Assembly: GCA_027596195.1 (NCBI GenBank) | Contig: JADGJG010000425.1 | Coordinates: 1 to 20,447 of the forward strand | Length of the DNA: 20,447 nt | Origin: Podochytrium sp. JEL0797 | Taxonomy: Eukaryota; Chytridiomycota; Chytridiomycetes; Chytridiales; Chytriomycetaceae | Reading direction: 5' to 3' | In this document: positions 1 to 9,487 of the stretch, piece after piece | Numbering within the stretch: the stretch's first letter is position 1 | How the letters are laid out: every line of letters begins with the position of its first letter | Notes under the pieces: model-generated | Seen by the model: only the letters and a program-made list of their open reading frames with translations | What the model was told of the DNA's origin: nothing | Databases searched by the model: none | Made by a program: the position numbers and the translations under genes

Positions 1-1612
1 AAACTCGAACGGAATCGGTCCATCAGGTTCCAACGCTCCGAATCCGAAACGAGTCGCGTCATATGGAAATGCCTTCTTTTTGACCGACTCTCCAACGAGT
101 TTCATTTCGAAATGGCTCAAGCATTCCTTCAGGAACACAATCAACTCGCGACGCGCCAAGTTTCTTCCAGGACACTGCATCAAACCAAAAAACAGATCTC
201 AGAGGCAAAGCAAAAATATTCAAATGAAAAGTCACATTACCATGCTAACGCCTCCTCCGAACGGGTAGAAAGCCGGAGATTTCTCAACTCCTTTATTGAG
301 AAAATTCGAATGGTTGAAAGCAAGCATGCTCGTTTCCTCTCTCGATTCCGTGTTCACTCCAGAGTAAACAGATTTGTCCTCATGAGCAAACATAACTGGG
401 AGAAGGATGAAATCGTCTTTGCGGATCTTGAAATCGGTTTTCTGGCTCTTGATGTTGATGCAGCAATCAGTGGCTGCCACGCGAGGGCTCATGGTTTGGC
501 TGCACAAGCGCAAGGATTCGGAGACACTACAGAATAGATTGAGTCAGTTGAAAGGAAGAAAACAGTGGAGATAAAGCTCACCAGGCATCAAGGACGGGCG
601 CATTCGAAGGAGAAACATCCTCCACATCTGAAAGTCGTTCAATCTCCTTCAACACAGCCTCCAAAACCGTCACCTTCGACAATACAAAATACAGCAGCGA
701 ACAAGCCGCTGGTACCGTGTTCGCGATCGCCCCAAACAAGGTTCCCAAGTGACCCCTCACCACCTCCTCCTTCCCATTCGACAATCTCGCTTCAACCATC
801 AACTCATCCAATATAAACTCTGCCGCACCAGGCAACTCGTTCTTGAGTGTTTCCAAGGTCCCCTCCTCCGGGTGGTCCGGTAATTCATGCTCAAGAGAAC
901 GCCACAGACGTTCCTGTGCGTTTCGACACTCCCGAATCATCCAATCAGGAATCCCCGCCGACACCATTTTCAACCCACTCGTGTATTTGAAGAAATCCTT
1001 GACCATCCCACCGGAATCCACGTGTTTCCCAAGCAATGACGCCATCGACGATTTGAAGAACACGTGCTGGACAAACTCAATCAAATCGCCACGAACCCAA
1101 CCCTCCTGCCCCGCACCACATTCTTGCACCCCAACTACCTCCTCCAAATTGCGCAACAAGCTCTCCCGAAACGAGCCCACGATCGAAGTCAAATGGTGCG
1201 GCTTCAACTTGGAATGAAGCACGGCCGCAATCGCGTTGTTGTACTCAGCCGTCGCGTTGCTCATGACGAACATGTCCTTGCGGAATTTGTTGGCAAACGG
1301 GCCAAAAACCAAGTCGTTGCGTTGTGCCCAGATTCCGTTGAACGAGGTGTGGTCCACGACGAATGAGATGCGTTTGCCGGCGAGGAAGAGTGTGAAGCAG
1401 TCACCGTGTTTGGAACGCATCTTTTCCAGCAGAGATTTTGGGTTCTTGCCATACTCGAGGGCAAGGCCGAGGTAGGGGATCACCCCAGATTCCAAAGGGG
1501 GTTCATTGGCCTTTTGAGTGTACTGCGATCTGATGAGTACAAGGGCTTTGGGTGCGAGGAGGGCGAGGAGGGCGACGCAGACCGCCCAAGAGATGGACGT
1601 TGGAGATTGCAT
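1..1612 (-). CDS. Cytochrome P450, CYP7/CYP8-like (3' end cut by window edge)
   Basis: Heme-thiolate monooxygenase, probably ER-anchored. I assemble complement(join(<1..174, 241..526, 582..1612)), with introns of 66 bp (175-240) and 55 bp (527-581), both GT-AG and in frame, giving 497 visible residues. The N-terminus carries one hydrophobic anchor (WAVCVALLALLAP). Helix K is ESLR (E347, R350). The heme signature FGGGVSMCPGR spans the second intron, with Cys440 as the iron ligand. Helix I reads ANTVPA, without the usual acid-Thr pair; this resembles CYP7 (cholesterol 7-alpha-hydroxylase) and CYP8 enzymes, so a sterol or lipid substrate is a guess from family. The in-frame ATG at 1741 was rejected because the residues before 1612 are not P450-like, and the second P450 in this window (15558) starts at the equivalent place. 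Only the last few codons are missing. It is divergent from the MYND gene. Confidence 0.9.
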
Positions 1613-1979
1613 GACTCTTTTTATTTTGCTTGGCGGGGATTTTTCATGATAAAATTTATAATAATGATAGAAAAGGAATAAAATCGATGTCACGCATTCC
1701 CAAGGGAAAACGCGTAAGGCGACATGAAATTCAGCAATCAATTACAGTCACCGTAAAACTTGAGAGGTGCACACGAAGCAAAAGCTGATATCTTTTTTTT
1801 CCAATGATAGTAGTCCACTTGTAGTTGTCCAGTGATTGCCGTTCATCATCTATTATGGAGAGCCTGGTCACGACATATTAAGCTCGACGAATGGAGTAAG
1901 AGTCAAAGCCAGCAACGAGTCGTCAATACCATTGTCTTGTGTGTTCAACGTTTTAATTTTGAAAATTGTCACAACAAAA
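1613..1979. promoter_or_regulatory. Divergent intergenic region between P450 and MYND genes
   Basis: This 367-bp stretch separates two divergent start codons and must hold both promoters. An AT-rich block at about 1643-1680 contains TATA-like sequence (tttataataatg on the plus strand), 30-60 bp upstream of the P450 ATG. A T8 run lies near 1793. I see no coding potential beyond weak in-frame extensions of the two genes, and no RNA gene. Exact promoter elements cannot be assigned by eye. Confidence 0.5.
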
Positions 1980-2945
1980 ATGTCAAACATGTTCAATGAC
2001 GAGGTCGGACGCACCTTCTGCCAACCCCACCGGCGCGACAGCTGCCACGTGTGCGGCATGGAATTCCGCCCGACAAACGAGATGGTCGAGATCTCCGCGG
2101 GACTCCGCCCAAAGCCGTCGCGTATGGAAAAGTTGGCCAAAGACCGCGTGATGCTAATGCGCGGCATTGCATTCATGCGCAACCAACCTGGCCGCGTCGT
2201 CGCATATATGAAGCAGAACATTGAGGATCATAAGGTCTGGCTGGCCAAGGCCGAAAAGGAGATTGCTGAGCTCATCAAGGCCGATTCCACTGCATCAACC
2301 CAGCTGGCTGCAGCCACGGCCAAGGCGAAGCAGGAGATTGCGAACCAGGATGCCGAGAGAGATGCCATTTCCCGTGCGTGGGTGAGGGAGTACCCCAACA
2401 AGAAATACATGGAGTTTGTCGGCGAGGACACGCAGCGTCTATATGACAAATTTGCATCGGTGCCCGTCGAGAGAAGTGGCGTCGATATCCGCACATGTTC
2501 ATACTGCCGCAAGGGGTCGGCCGTGCCACTGAAGAAATGCGCCAAATGCCAACACGCGTATTACTGCAACAATGAGTGTCAAAAGGCGGCCTGGAAAGCT
2601 CACAAGAAGGTATGCAAGGTTCCCGACACGAAGCCGGCCAAGCAAAAGCTGCCTTTGACATGGGCGCAGTTGGAAGGGTTCAATGGGGATACGGCCGAGG
2701 GTCATGTTCTGGTCGTTCGTGTCCTCGGCCAGAAACTGTTCACGCGTCAAGTCCTTCTCTGCAAAGACAGTCAGGGGGTCACGAAACGCGTCGCTGCTTA
2801 CACAAACTCGGGCAAGATTCCTGGCGCCGCACCAGGTGTCTCTATTCACTGGAAGAATCCTCGCTTTCATCGGTTTACGGATGGTTCTGATGGAGCGCGC
2901 TTTGAAGAGTCGGATTTGAAGAACATTGAACTGATTTCGGGGTGA
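1980..2945 (+). CDS. MYND zinc-finger protein
   Basis: Intronless, 321 residues from the ATG at 1980 (A at -3). An open extension to 1836 exists but its residues look non-conserved. The MYND finger spans about C173-C212: CSYC, then CAKC, YYCNNEC, and the closing W-x2-HKKVC, which is the full C4-C2HC ligand pattern. MYND domains bind proline-rich peptides and act as protein interaction modules. Upstream is a Cys/His patch (HRRDSCHVC, about residues 16-24) and an Ala/Glu/Lys-rich helical stretch at about 80-128 that could form a coiled coil. The C-terminal ~110 residues are not recognised. There is no SET domain, so it is not a SMYD methyltransferase. Function beyond a scaffold or regulatory role is unknown. 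An AATAAA-like signal lies just after the stop near 2950. Confidence 0.82.
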   Translation: MSNMFNDEVGRTFCQPHRRDSCHVCGMEFRPTNEMVEISAGLRPKPSRMEKLAKDRVMLMRGIAFMRNQPGRVVAYMKQNIEDHKVWLAKAEKEIAELIKADSTASTQLAAATAKAKQEIANQDAERDAISRAWVREYPNKKYMEFVGEDTQRLYDKFASVPVERSGVDIRTCSYCRKGSAVPLKKCAKCQHAYYCNNECQKAAWKAHKKVCKVPDTKPAKQKLPLTWAQLEGFNGDTAEGHVLVVRVLGQKLFTRQVLLCKDSQGVTKRVAAYTNSGKIPGAAPGVSIHWKNPRFHRFTDGSDGARFEESDLKNIELISG

Positions 2946-3156
2946 TGAAAATAAATTCAAATTTCTTATTTTTCCTTTATCACCTCTCTCCCCTTCTTGA
3001 CTAAACTCGATCTCATCAAAATATTGGAATTTGCAAGAGTCGGCGCGATTTCTAGATTTCTCCACGGATCGAGGTTGACTGAGGTCGAATTTTAAAAATC
3101 GTAACTTTTCTCTCCCCTGAGTCACACCGTTCACGGCCACTTTGCGCAAACACAGC
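2946..3156. other. Intergenic region, MYND gene to ArfGAP-like gene
   Basis: 211 bp between co-directional genes. The first part is T-rich after an AATAAA-like signal and fits the MYND 3' end. The rest must contain the promoter and 5' UTR of the following gene. I see no ORF or RNA gene that can be supported. Confidence 0.4.
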
Positions 3157-5357
3157 ATGGCTCCTTCTCGACAACACCTCGACCAGAACCTCAGACAGAT
3201 TGAAGTGCTGCGGGAAGCGCCTGAAAACACCGTGTGTGCCGACTGCGGGGATGCCCGTGAGTGATTATTTTATTTATTTATTTCCTTGATGTTAACTTAC
3301 GGTAACTATCGAATAGCTGCCAAGATGGCGGATGTGACTTACGGAGTCTTTGTATGCGCCCGGTGCAGCAATTACCACGCCTTGATTGGTTCCGCGTGCA
3401 AGACTTGCTCAGGGCGAGGCATCGACACTTTCAGCGACGTTGAAGTTTCGCTTCTTTCTTCGAAAGGAAACCGCCGATCAAACGCTTCCTTGTTGGCCAC
3501 TTTCTCTGCCACTCGTCCCACAAAATATTCAGACCAATCGACCCTCTCGCACCACATCAAAGAAAAGTACCAAACGAAGAAGTGGTCCAACGACAAGTCA
3601 ACCACTTCGAATGATTCTTCATCCTCTCCTGTCTCCAAAGACGATTTGCTGGTGCTCGACAAAATGGGCTTCAAAAACCAAAAGTGTGCAACAACTGCTC
3701 TCCAAAAAACCAACGGAAATGTCGAAGCCGCCGTTGCCCTTCTGCTCGACATGCCCAACGCGACTGTGTCGGATGCATCTGCTGCGAAGCCCGCCATGCC
3801 TCCGAGACCCTCCACCGAACCCACCGACGTCAAAAAAACGATTCGCGACGCTCTCGACTTTTTCAAGGGAATGGGATTCACCGAGGAGCTCGAGAATATG
3901 AAGGCTTTGAAGCAGGCGAATGGAGATGTCGATGAGGCGGTCAATATTTTGATTCAATGGAATGCGGACAAACCGAAATCCGCTGCTGCCACTGCTCAGG
4001 TGTGTTTATGATTTTTAATTGTGCGACAGCTCATGGTGGTCACTCGCGTATGCATAGCGAAGCCCAATATTGAGCGAAATTGGAATTTACGCGACGCGGG
4101 AATCGATTCCGAATTGATTCGCGGATTGCTGACGTGCACAGTCCCTTCCTCAATGTCTGTTCTAATTGATTTGCCACGCACCAAAAACAATAGCAAAAAC
4201 AACTCCCACAACGCGGAATGAGTGTCGCCAGTGGATACGGCGTCGTTGACCTCTTGTCCCTCGACCTTCCTTCGAGCAACAACCAGCAATTCAATCAGTT
4301 CCAGAACCCGCAACTGCAGCAGAATGGGTTCAATAACCAGTTCCAGCAGCAGCCATCGCAGTTCCAGCAGCAACCACAGTTCCAGCAACAACCGCAGTTC
4401 CAACAACAACCGCAATTCCAGCAACAGCAACAGCAACCGTTCCAGCAACCGTTCCAGCAACAGCAGCAGCAACAGCCGCAACAGCAACTACAGCAGCAGC
4501 AACAACCGTTCCAGAACCAACAATTCGGAATGATGCAACCCTCCATGACCCCACTCCAACCCGCCACGACTCAATCGACCCAAAACGCATGGAACAACAC
4601 CCCGGCTTCCCAACCCGCCATGCAGCAGCAGCAGCAACCGTCGAACCCATTCAACCCGTTCGAATCGAAAACCTCAACCGGACTCACTCAAGCGCCCTTC
4701 GCGAACACCAACGCGCCATCCTTGCAGCAACAGCAACAGCAACCTCAAAACAACTCCTGGATGCAACAACAACAGCAACTGCCCCAGACTTCTCAAATTT
4801 CATCCCCTTTCGCCACTCAACAACAACACCAACAGCAGCCAGCCCCCTTCTCAAACTCCTCCCCCTCATTCACCCCTCAACAACCGCAACAACAGCCAAT
4901 GGGATCCCACAAAGACTCCATCATGTCCCTCTTCAACACTCCTCCCACCCAGCGTGCCGGCGCGTTCCCATCGCAAAACGTGATGGGTGGTGGTGTGCAA
5001 CAGCCGCCTGGGATGATGGCGTCAATGTCGGCGCCGGGGGGTGGGATGATGATGGGTGGTGGTGGTGGTGGTGGGAATCAGCAGATGGGGATGCAACAAG
5101 GGCAGATGGGGATGCAGCTCGGGCAGGTGGGGATGCAACAAGGGCAGATGGGGATGATGCAAGGGCAACAGCAACAGCAGCCTGCATTTTCGAACGCGTT
5201 TGGGGTGAGCTAACGCGTCTTGCTGTTCATTATGAATCGATTCAGTAACCCTTGTTTTGTTTGAAAACAGAACAACGCGGCGCCGTCGGGAAGTCAGAAT
5301 CAAAGCGGCGGACAGTTTGGACAACAACCGAAAAAGAATTTCAATCCGTTCACTTGA
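3157..5357 (+). CDS. Degenerate ArfGAP-like protein with two UBA domains and Q-rich NPF tail
   Basis: Join(3157..3256, 3317..3999, 4194..5204, 5271..5357), 626 residues; all four exons connect in frame through GT-AG introns of 60, 194 and 66 bp. The N-terminal zinc module keeps C27-x2-C30-x16-C47-x2-C50, as in ArfGAPs. The position of the arginine finger (CxxCxxxHR) is Ala55 (SNYHALIG), and the usual PxWAS tryptophan is also gone. Loss of GAP activity is therefore likely. Two UBA domains (about 141-178 and 207-248; KMGF and GMGF loops) follow, then a long Gln-rich, prion-like tail. NPF motifs (NPFNPFES, and NFNPFT at the extreme C-terminus) would suit EH-domain endocytic partners. The layout matches yeast Gts1 and SMAP-type ArfGAPs. 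The next gene is its canonical paralog, starting 89 bp after this stop. The acceptor at 4193 is the least certain junction. Confidence 0.82.
4281..4530 (+). repeat. CAG/CAA-rich microcoding repeat (poly-Gln segment)
   Basis: Imperfect units of about 18 nt encoding QFQQQP recur at least four times (about 4335-4425), grading into pure CAG/CAA tracts. All lie within the third exon of the degenerate ArfGAP-like gene. CAA and CAG are interleaved, which usually stabilises such tracts against slippage. Related Q-runs continue to about 4900. Confidence 0.8.
5080..5185 (+). repeat. GMQQGQM tandem repeat
   Basis: Four or five imperfect units of about 21 nt (ggatgcaacaagggcagatg and variants) encode repeated G-M-Q-x-G-Q-M/V. 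They follow a GGT/GGG run (about 5055-5075) that encodes poly-Gly. They form the Gly/Met/Gln-rich end of the low-complexity tail. Confidence 0.75.
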
Positions 5358-5446
5358 ATCGCGTTCAAACATGCGCTGTTAGAAATTGGGGAGGAACGGG
5401 TTTATTTTTGGAAATCAAGTTGAGCATTAAAATTAGTTTGCAAAAA

Positions 5447-7407
5447 ATGTCATCGTCGAAGCCATCCAAGCAAGAATCCGAACGAACCCAAAAACAACTT
5501 GAAGCGTTGCTCCAGATTCCTGAAAACAGAGAGTGTGCCGATTGCCAGGAACCCAGTAAGCCATGCTCCCCCGATTCCCGCAATCACGCGGTGCACTCAA
5601 ATTCCCCATTCCACAAATAGAACCCAAATGGGCCAGCTCCACCCTCGGCTGCTTCCTCTGCATCCGCTGCGCCGGCCTCCACCGCAACCTCGGCCGCACC
5701 CTCTCCACAATCCGATCCGTAACCCTCGACACGTGGCCGCAACGCGACGTGGACACAATGACTCTATGGGGAAACCGACGCGTCAACAACTATTACAACC
5801 CGAACGGGGAAAAACCGGCTCTCCCGTCGCAGATGCATGTTGTCAAGTATAACCTTGCGAAATCGGGTATGGGGTTTTATGGGACAAGTGCGGTTGGGGA
5901 TCGCGAGATGTATCGATTTATTAAGGAAAAGTACAAGAAACGCGTTTTCATGATGGCTAAGGATCGGATTGATTTGGAGGCGAGGGAGGTGGCTGCTCGT
6001 GTTGCGGAGGGGAACAATGGCTCGTCTTCGAACCGCGGGGGATCCACGAAAGTGACTATTGAAGCGGACGATCACGTTTCGTTTGCGGGGCAGGTGAAGG
6101 TGTTGGCGGGGATGGGGTTCACGGACGTGATGCCATGTTTGGTGGCGTTGAAAAAGTCGAAAGGGAATGTGGACGCGGCGGTGGGGTTGTTGGTTTCGGG
6201 GAGGGATTTGACTCCAGCGCCTTCTCCTACAACCAAGGAACCTCTGGGGGCGTCCATGATGGGAGAACCCGCTTCCTATTCGTTACCAGACACGCGCAAC
6301 GAACCCGCGATACCACCCTCGAAAGCGATTCAAGAAGCTTTGGGATTCCTCGAAGGCATGGGATTCGCGAACCGCGAAATGAACTTGTCTGCATTGAAGT
6401 CGGCGAACGGCAATGTCGATCAAGCTGTTACGATTTTGGTCCAATCCGCGTCGGTTGCCCCCCCCGCGGTTCATCAAAAGTCCGATGGTTTGAGAATGGA
6501 TTTGCTGTCGTTGAATTCGAACGCGAGCGCGTCATCGGAGCCGTTCACGGGGTTTTTTGGAAACCCTCCTGCTGCGGTTGCATCGGTACAGCAAAATGGC
6601 TTTCAAGCGGCGAATGATCCGTTTTCCGGCTTCTTTAGCAACCCGGCTCCACCTCATTCAATGTTGCAGCAAAATCAGTTCCAACCGCAATCGCAAGTAT
6701 CGAATCCAGCTGCGTTCCAACAATTCCAACCGCAACCCACATCTGCTTGGGCTGCGGCACCGCAACAAATCATGCAACCACAAAAACAGCTCCAAAATCC
6801 ATCCAACTTCCAATCCATCCCCCCTCCAGCAAACAACAGCTTCCAAAACGCGTCCACATCTCCTCAACAGCTTCAACAACCCTTCAAACCAAACTACACC
6901 CCACAACTCTCCTCTTCAAACTTTCCCCAACAATCCGCATTCTTGCCAAGCTCGCAACCAATTAAACAGCAGCAGCAGCAGGACCCTTTCGCCGCGTTGC
7001 TCCATTCTTCCAATATGATGCCGTTGCAGCCGTCTGGTTTCACTTCGCAAGCATCTGGAAATGCGCAGAATAGTGGAATAGGGATGATGGCGGGACAGCA
7101 GAGACTGGGCGGTGGGGTGGGAGGTGGCGCTGCAGCCGTCACGCAAGGGAATCAGTATGCGGCGTATTCGGCGATTCCGGTACACCAAGCCCCGGTTTAA
7201 TTGTTTGTAATCGAAAGCTGAACCGTTAATACTTAGAACGCGTTCGGTGGCGTGAATCAGCAGCAGAATCAGATGCCAAGAATGTTGGCTTCACAGCAGC
7301 AGCAGCCTCAACAGCAGCAGCAACAACAAGCGCAGTTGCAGTGGGGAAATGGGAATGGACAGGGTGTTTGGAATAACGTATCGCAGCAACAACCGAGACA
7401 ACAATAA
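5447..7407 (+). CDS. ArfGAP with two UBA domains and Q-rich tail (Gts1/SMAP-like)
   Basis: GTPase-activating protein for Arf-type small GTPases, expected to act in vesicle traffic or endocytosis. Join(5447..5555, 5621..7179, 7237..7407), 612 residues. The ArfGAP zinc finger is complete: C30-x2-C33-x16-C50-x2-C53, PKWAS, and CAGLHRNLG with catalytic Arg58. UBA domains lie at about 190-228 (GMGF) and 271-311 (GMGF). The Q-rich tail carries DPF motifs (NDPFSGFF, QDPFAALL) of the type bound by AP-2 appendage domains, plus the repeated pair PFTGFFGNP/PFSGFFSNP. The first intron (65 bp) falls at the same place as intron 1 of the upstream paralog, supporting tandem gene duplication. The last donor could be 7180 or 7195; both keep the frame, and 7180 gives a more normal 57-bp intron. 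Unlike the neighbour, nothing argues against activity. Confidence 0.88.
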
Positions 7408-7639
7408 ATATATTAGTTCGCCTTCAACGGTCACAATCGACGTTTCTCCATGCGGATTCGCGTGTAAAAGGATCACAGTTGTTCAAGCTGATCGCCATAC
7501 CCCATAAAAAATCATTACGGTATTCTGGAAGTCGACATGACAATGTCCTTTGCTCCCGGAACGCGTGTCCCCTTTAGGGTGCAAATAAAGTGTGATTAAA
7601 GTTCAACAGTCAACGAAGAAGTTCACGAAAACGACACAA
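7408..7639. promoter_or_regulatory. Intergenic region upstream of hydrolase gene
   Basis: 232 bp. The start is AT-rich, with AATAAATA overlapping the stop of the ArfGAP gene, a probable 3'-end signal. An ATAAAG-type element lies near 7584, 55 bp before the hydrolase ATG. No further ORF is supported. Confidence 0.35.
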
Positions 7640-9367
7640 ATGGACTCATTCCTGTACAGTGTTTCACGCGCCCACCGCATCCTCATTCCCAATGTGGACA
7701 TGTCCCCCCTCCCACCCACCGTCTCCTTTGAGCACAACGTCGACATCCCCATGCGCGACGGCACCACCCTCAAAGCCAACATCTACCGCCCCAAAGAAGC
7801 CAGCGAACCACTCCCCATCATTCTCTGTGCCCATCCCTACAGCAAAGACATTCTCCCGAAGCGCGGTCTCCTCTTTGACTCGGTCCCGCTCCAATACCGC
7901 GTCATGCGCCAGCCACGCACCGTTCGCTTTAGCGAAGCCACGGGATGGGAGTCCCCGGATCCCGCCTTCTGGGCCACACACGGATATATATGCGTGAATA
8001 TTGACTTGCGAGGATTCTTTGAAAGTGCGGGCGCAGCACATGAGGAGGAAGGTGTGGATTTGATATCGGACCAGGAGGCCCTCGATTATTACGACGCGAT
8101 CGAGTTTCTGGGCACGAGGGAGTGGTGTTCGGGAAAAGTGGGGCTCTGTGGGGTGTCGTATCTGGCGATTTCGCAGTACAAGGTGGCTGCGTTGAAACCG
8201 CCGCATTTGGCCGCCATCATGCCGTGGGTGAGTGTGTCACGTATCCGTTCGCGTTTATCTTGCCCTCTCTGAATTTGAATTTCATAATAGGAAGGCTTGT
8301 CCGACTTTTACAAAGACATTGCGCGACCCGGCGGAGTACGCGATGACGGATTCGCCAAAATCTGGACAGATGCCATGCTGGGCCGCACGAAATGCAACCT
8401 GCGGGAAACCATCGTCGCGTCCGAAACGCGTGACGCGAAAGTGTACCAAGACGCTGTCACGAATCTCCAAAACATTGAATGTCCGGCCTTTATTTGTATG
8501 AGTTATTCCGATCACGGGCTGCACACGAACGGATCCATGCGTGCGTTCCGTGCGATTTCGTCGAAGCAGAAGTGGCTGTATACTCACCGTGATGGAAAGT
8601 GGGTCGCGTTTTATGAAAACACGGCGTTGCAGTGCAAGTTCTTTGATTACTTCTTGAAGGGGGAGACGGGAAATGGGATGGATCGCGTTCCGAGGGTGCG
8701 GATCGAGGTGCGGGCGGTTGGAGACAAGGTGCATTCTGTGAAGGAGTTTGAGGACGCCATGTATCCACCTGCCGAAACGGTTTGGAGAACGTTGTATTTT
8801 GGAACCAACCAGACGCTCGTGAACACGCCTTCCAATTCTGGTTCGAACGAGACGGTCGCGCTGTACTCGAAACGCGGGAACATTTCGTTCACGTACGTGT
8901 TTGATGAGGACACGGTCGTCAGCGGTCCCATGAAGGTCGAACTGCAAGTTGCATCCGCCACGTTGAAGGACATGAATCTGTTTGCGTATATCCGCAAGTA
9001 CGATGCTCACGGCGCTGAATGCGTTTTCGAAGGTCAACTCGGATGGGGTCGCGACGTGGTGACCAAGGGGTGGCAGCGTTTGGCATTACGTGCACCGTAC
9101 GAGAGTTACAAGGAAATTTGGGATGCAGACAAACCTTTCAACAAGATAGAGTTTTTGGAGCACGATTTGAAGGAGATGGTGACGATTCAACTGCTTCCTT
9201 CTTCGACATTTTTTGAGAAGGGGAGCAGCATGGTGTTGTTTTTGCAAGGGTATTTCATGCATCCTTGGGGTCCGTTGCAGCAAATGTGTTATTATCAGGC
9301 AAGTCAAGAGGAGGGAGAGTTGATTGTGTATTTGGAGAAGGGATCGCTGTTGTTTGGAACTTTATAA
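7640..9367 (+). CDS. CocE/NonD-family serine hydrolase (S15 peptidase-like)
   Basis: Join(7640..8227, 8291..9367), 554 residues, with one 63-bp GT-AG intron. The N-terminal part is an alpha/beta-hydrolase: VDIPMRDGTTLKANIYRP is the typical opening strand of this family, and LRGF and the nucleophile elbow GVSYLA (Ser173) follow. Asp270 (SYSDHG) and His295 (WLYTHRDGKW) complete the expected catalytic triad. The C-terminal ~200 residues correspond to the jelly-roll domain of X-Pro dipeptidyl-peptidase, cocaine esterase and acylase enzymes (VSGPMKVELQVAS). Length is normal for the family. Substrate cannot be told from sequence; ester or amide hydrolysis is expected. No signal peptide is seen, so it is probably cytosolic. 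Such genes are often of bacterial ancestry in fungi, but that would need a tree. Confidence 0.88.
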
Positions 9368-9394
9368 TTTTTAGGTCTTCTCATGAATTTCAGC

Positions 9395-9430
9395 TTAAGA
9401 AGTAGGGGGGGGGGGGGGGGTTTAAGAAGT
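9395..9430 (+). repeat. G16 homopolymer flanked by 9-bp direct repeats
   Basis: A run of 16 G (9405-9420) is bracketed by ttaagaagt at 9395-9403 and again at 9422-9430. It lies in the short space between the hydrolase stop and the F-box/LRR start, so it is in or near the 5' UTR or promoter of the latter. An open frame from an ATG at 9383 runs through it as poly-Gly, but this is not a credible N-terminus. The exact G count is uncertain because homopolymers are error-prone. Confidence 0.85.
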
Positions 9431-9487
9431 TCATTTCTTATCCGATTCTATAACACTCAAATAATCGCCACTCAAATTGAAGTTCGC

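Noticed and set aside
1836..1979. N-terminal extension of the MYND protein
   Set aside because: The residues are not conserved-looking, and the 1980 ATG has a better context; the stretch is more likely promoter or 5' UTR.
2499..3230. Long minus-strand open frame (243 codons) across the MYND gene 3' end
   Set aside because: It is antisense to a well-supported MYND coding frame, has no recognisable domain, and extends into intergenic DNA.
4281..4530. CRISPR-like or satellite array
   Set aside because: The repeats are in-frame Gln codons within an exon and have no unique spacers.
4330..5372. Several antisense frames rich in Cys, Ala or His
   Set aside because: These are the reverse translations of CAG/CAA, GGT and GGATG repeats and have no independent support.
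7195..7236. Alternative last intron of the canonical ArfGAP with donor at 7195
   Set aside because: It keeps the frame but would be only 42 nt with a poor GTTTAA donor. The 7180 donor is preferred, although transcripts could prove otherwise.
9383..9487. N-terminal extension of the LRR protein from an earlier ATG
   Set aside because: It would translate the G16 tract as poly-Gly, and its length would depend on an unstable homopolymer. The ATG at 9488 is more plausible.
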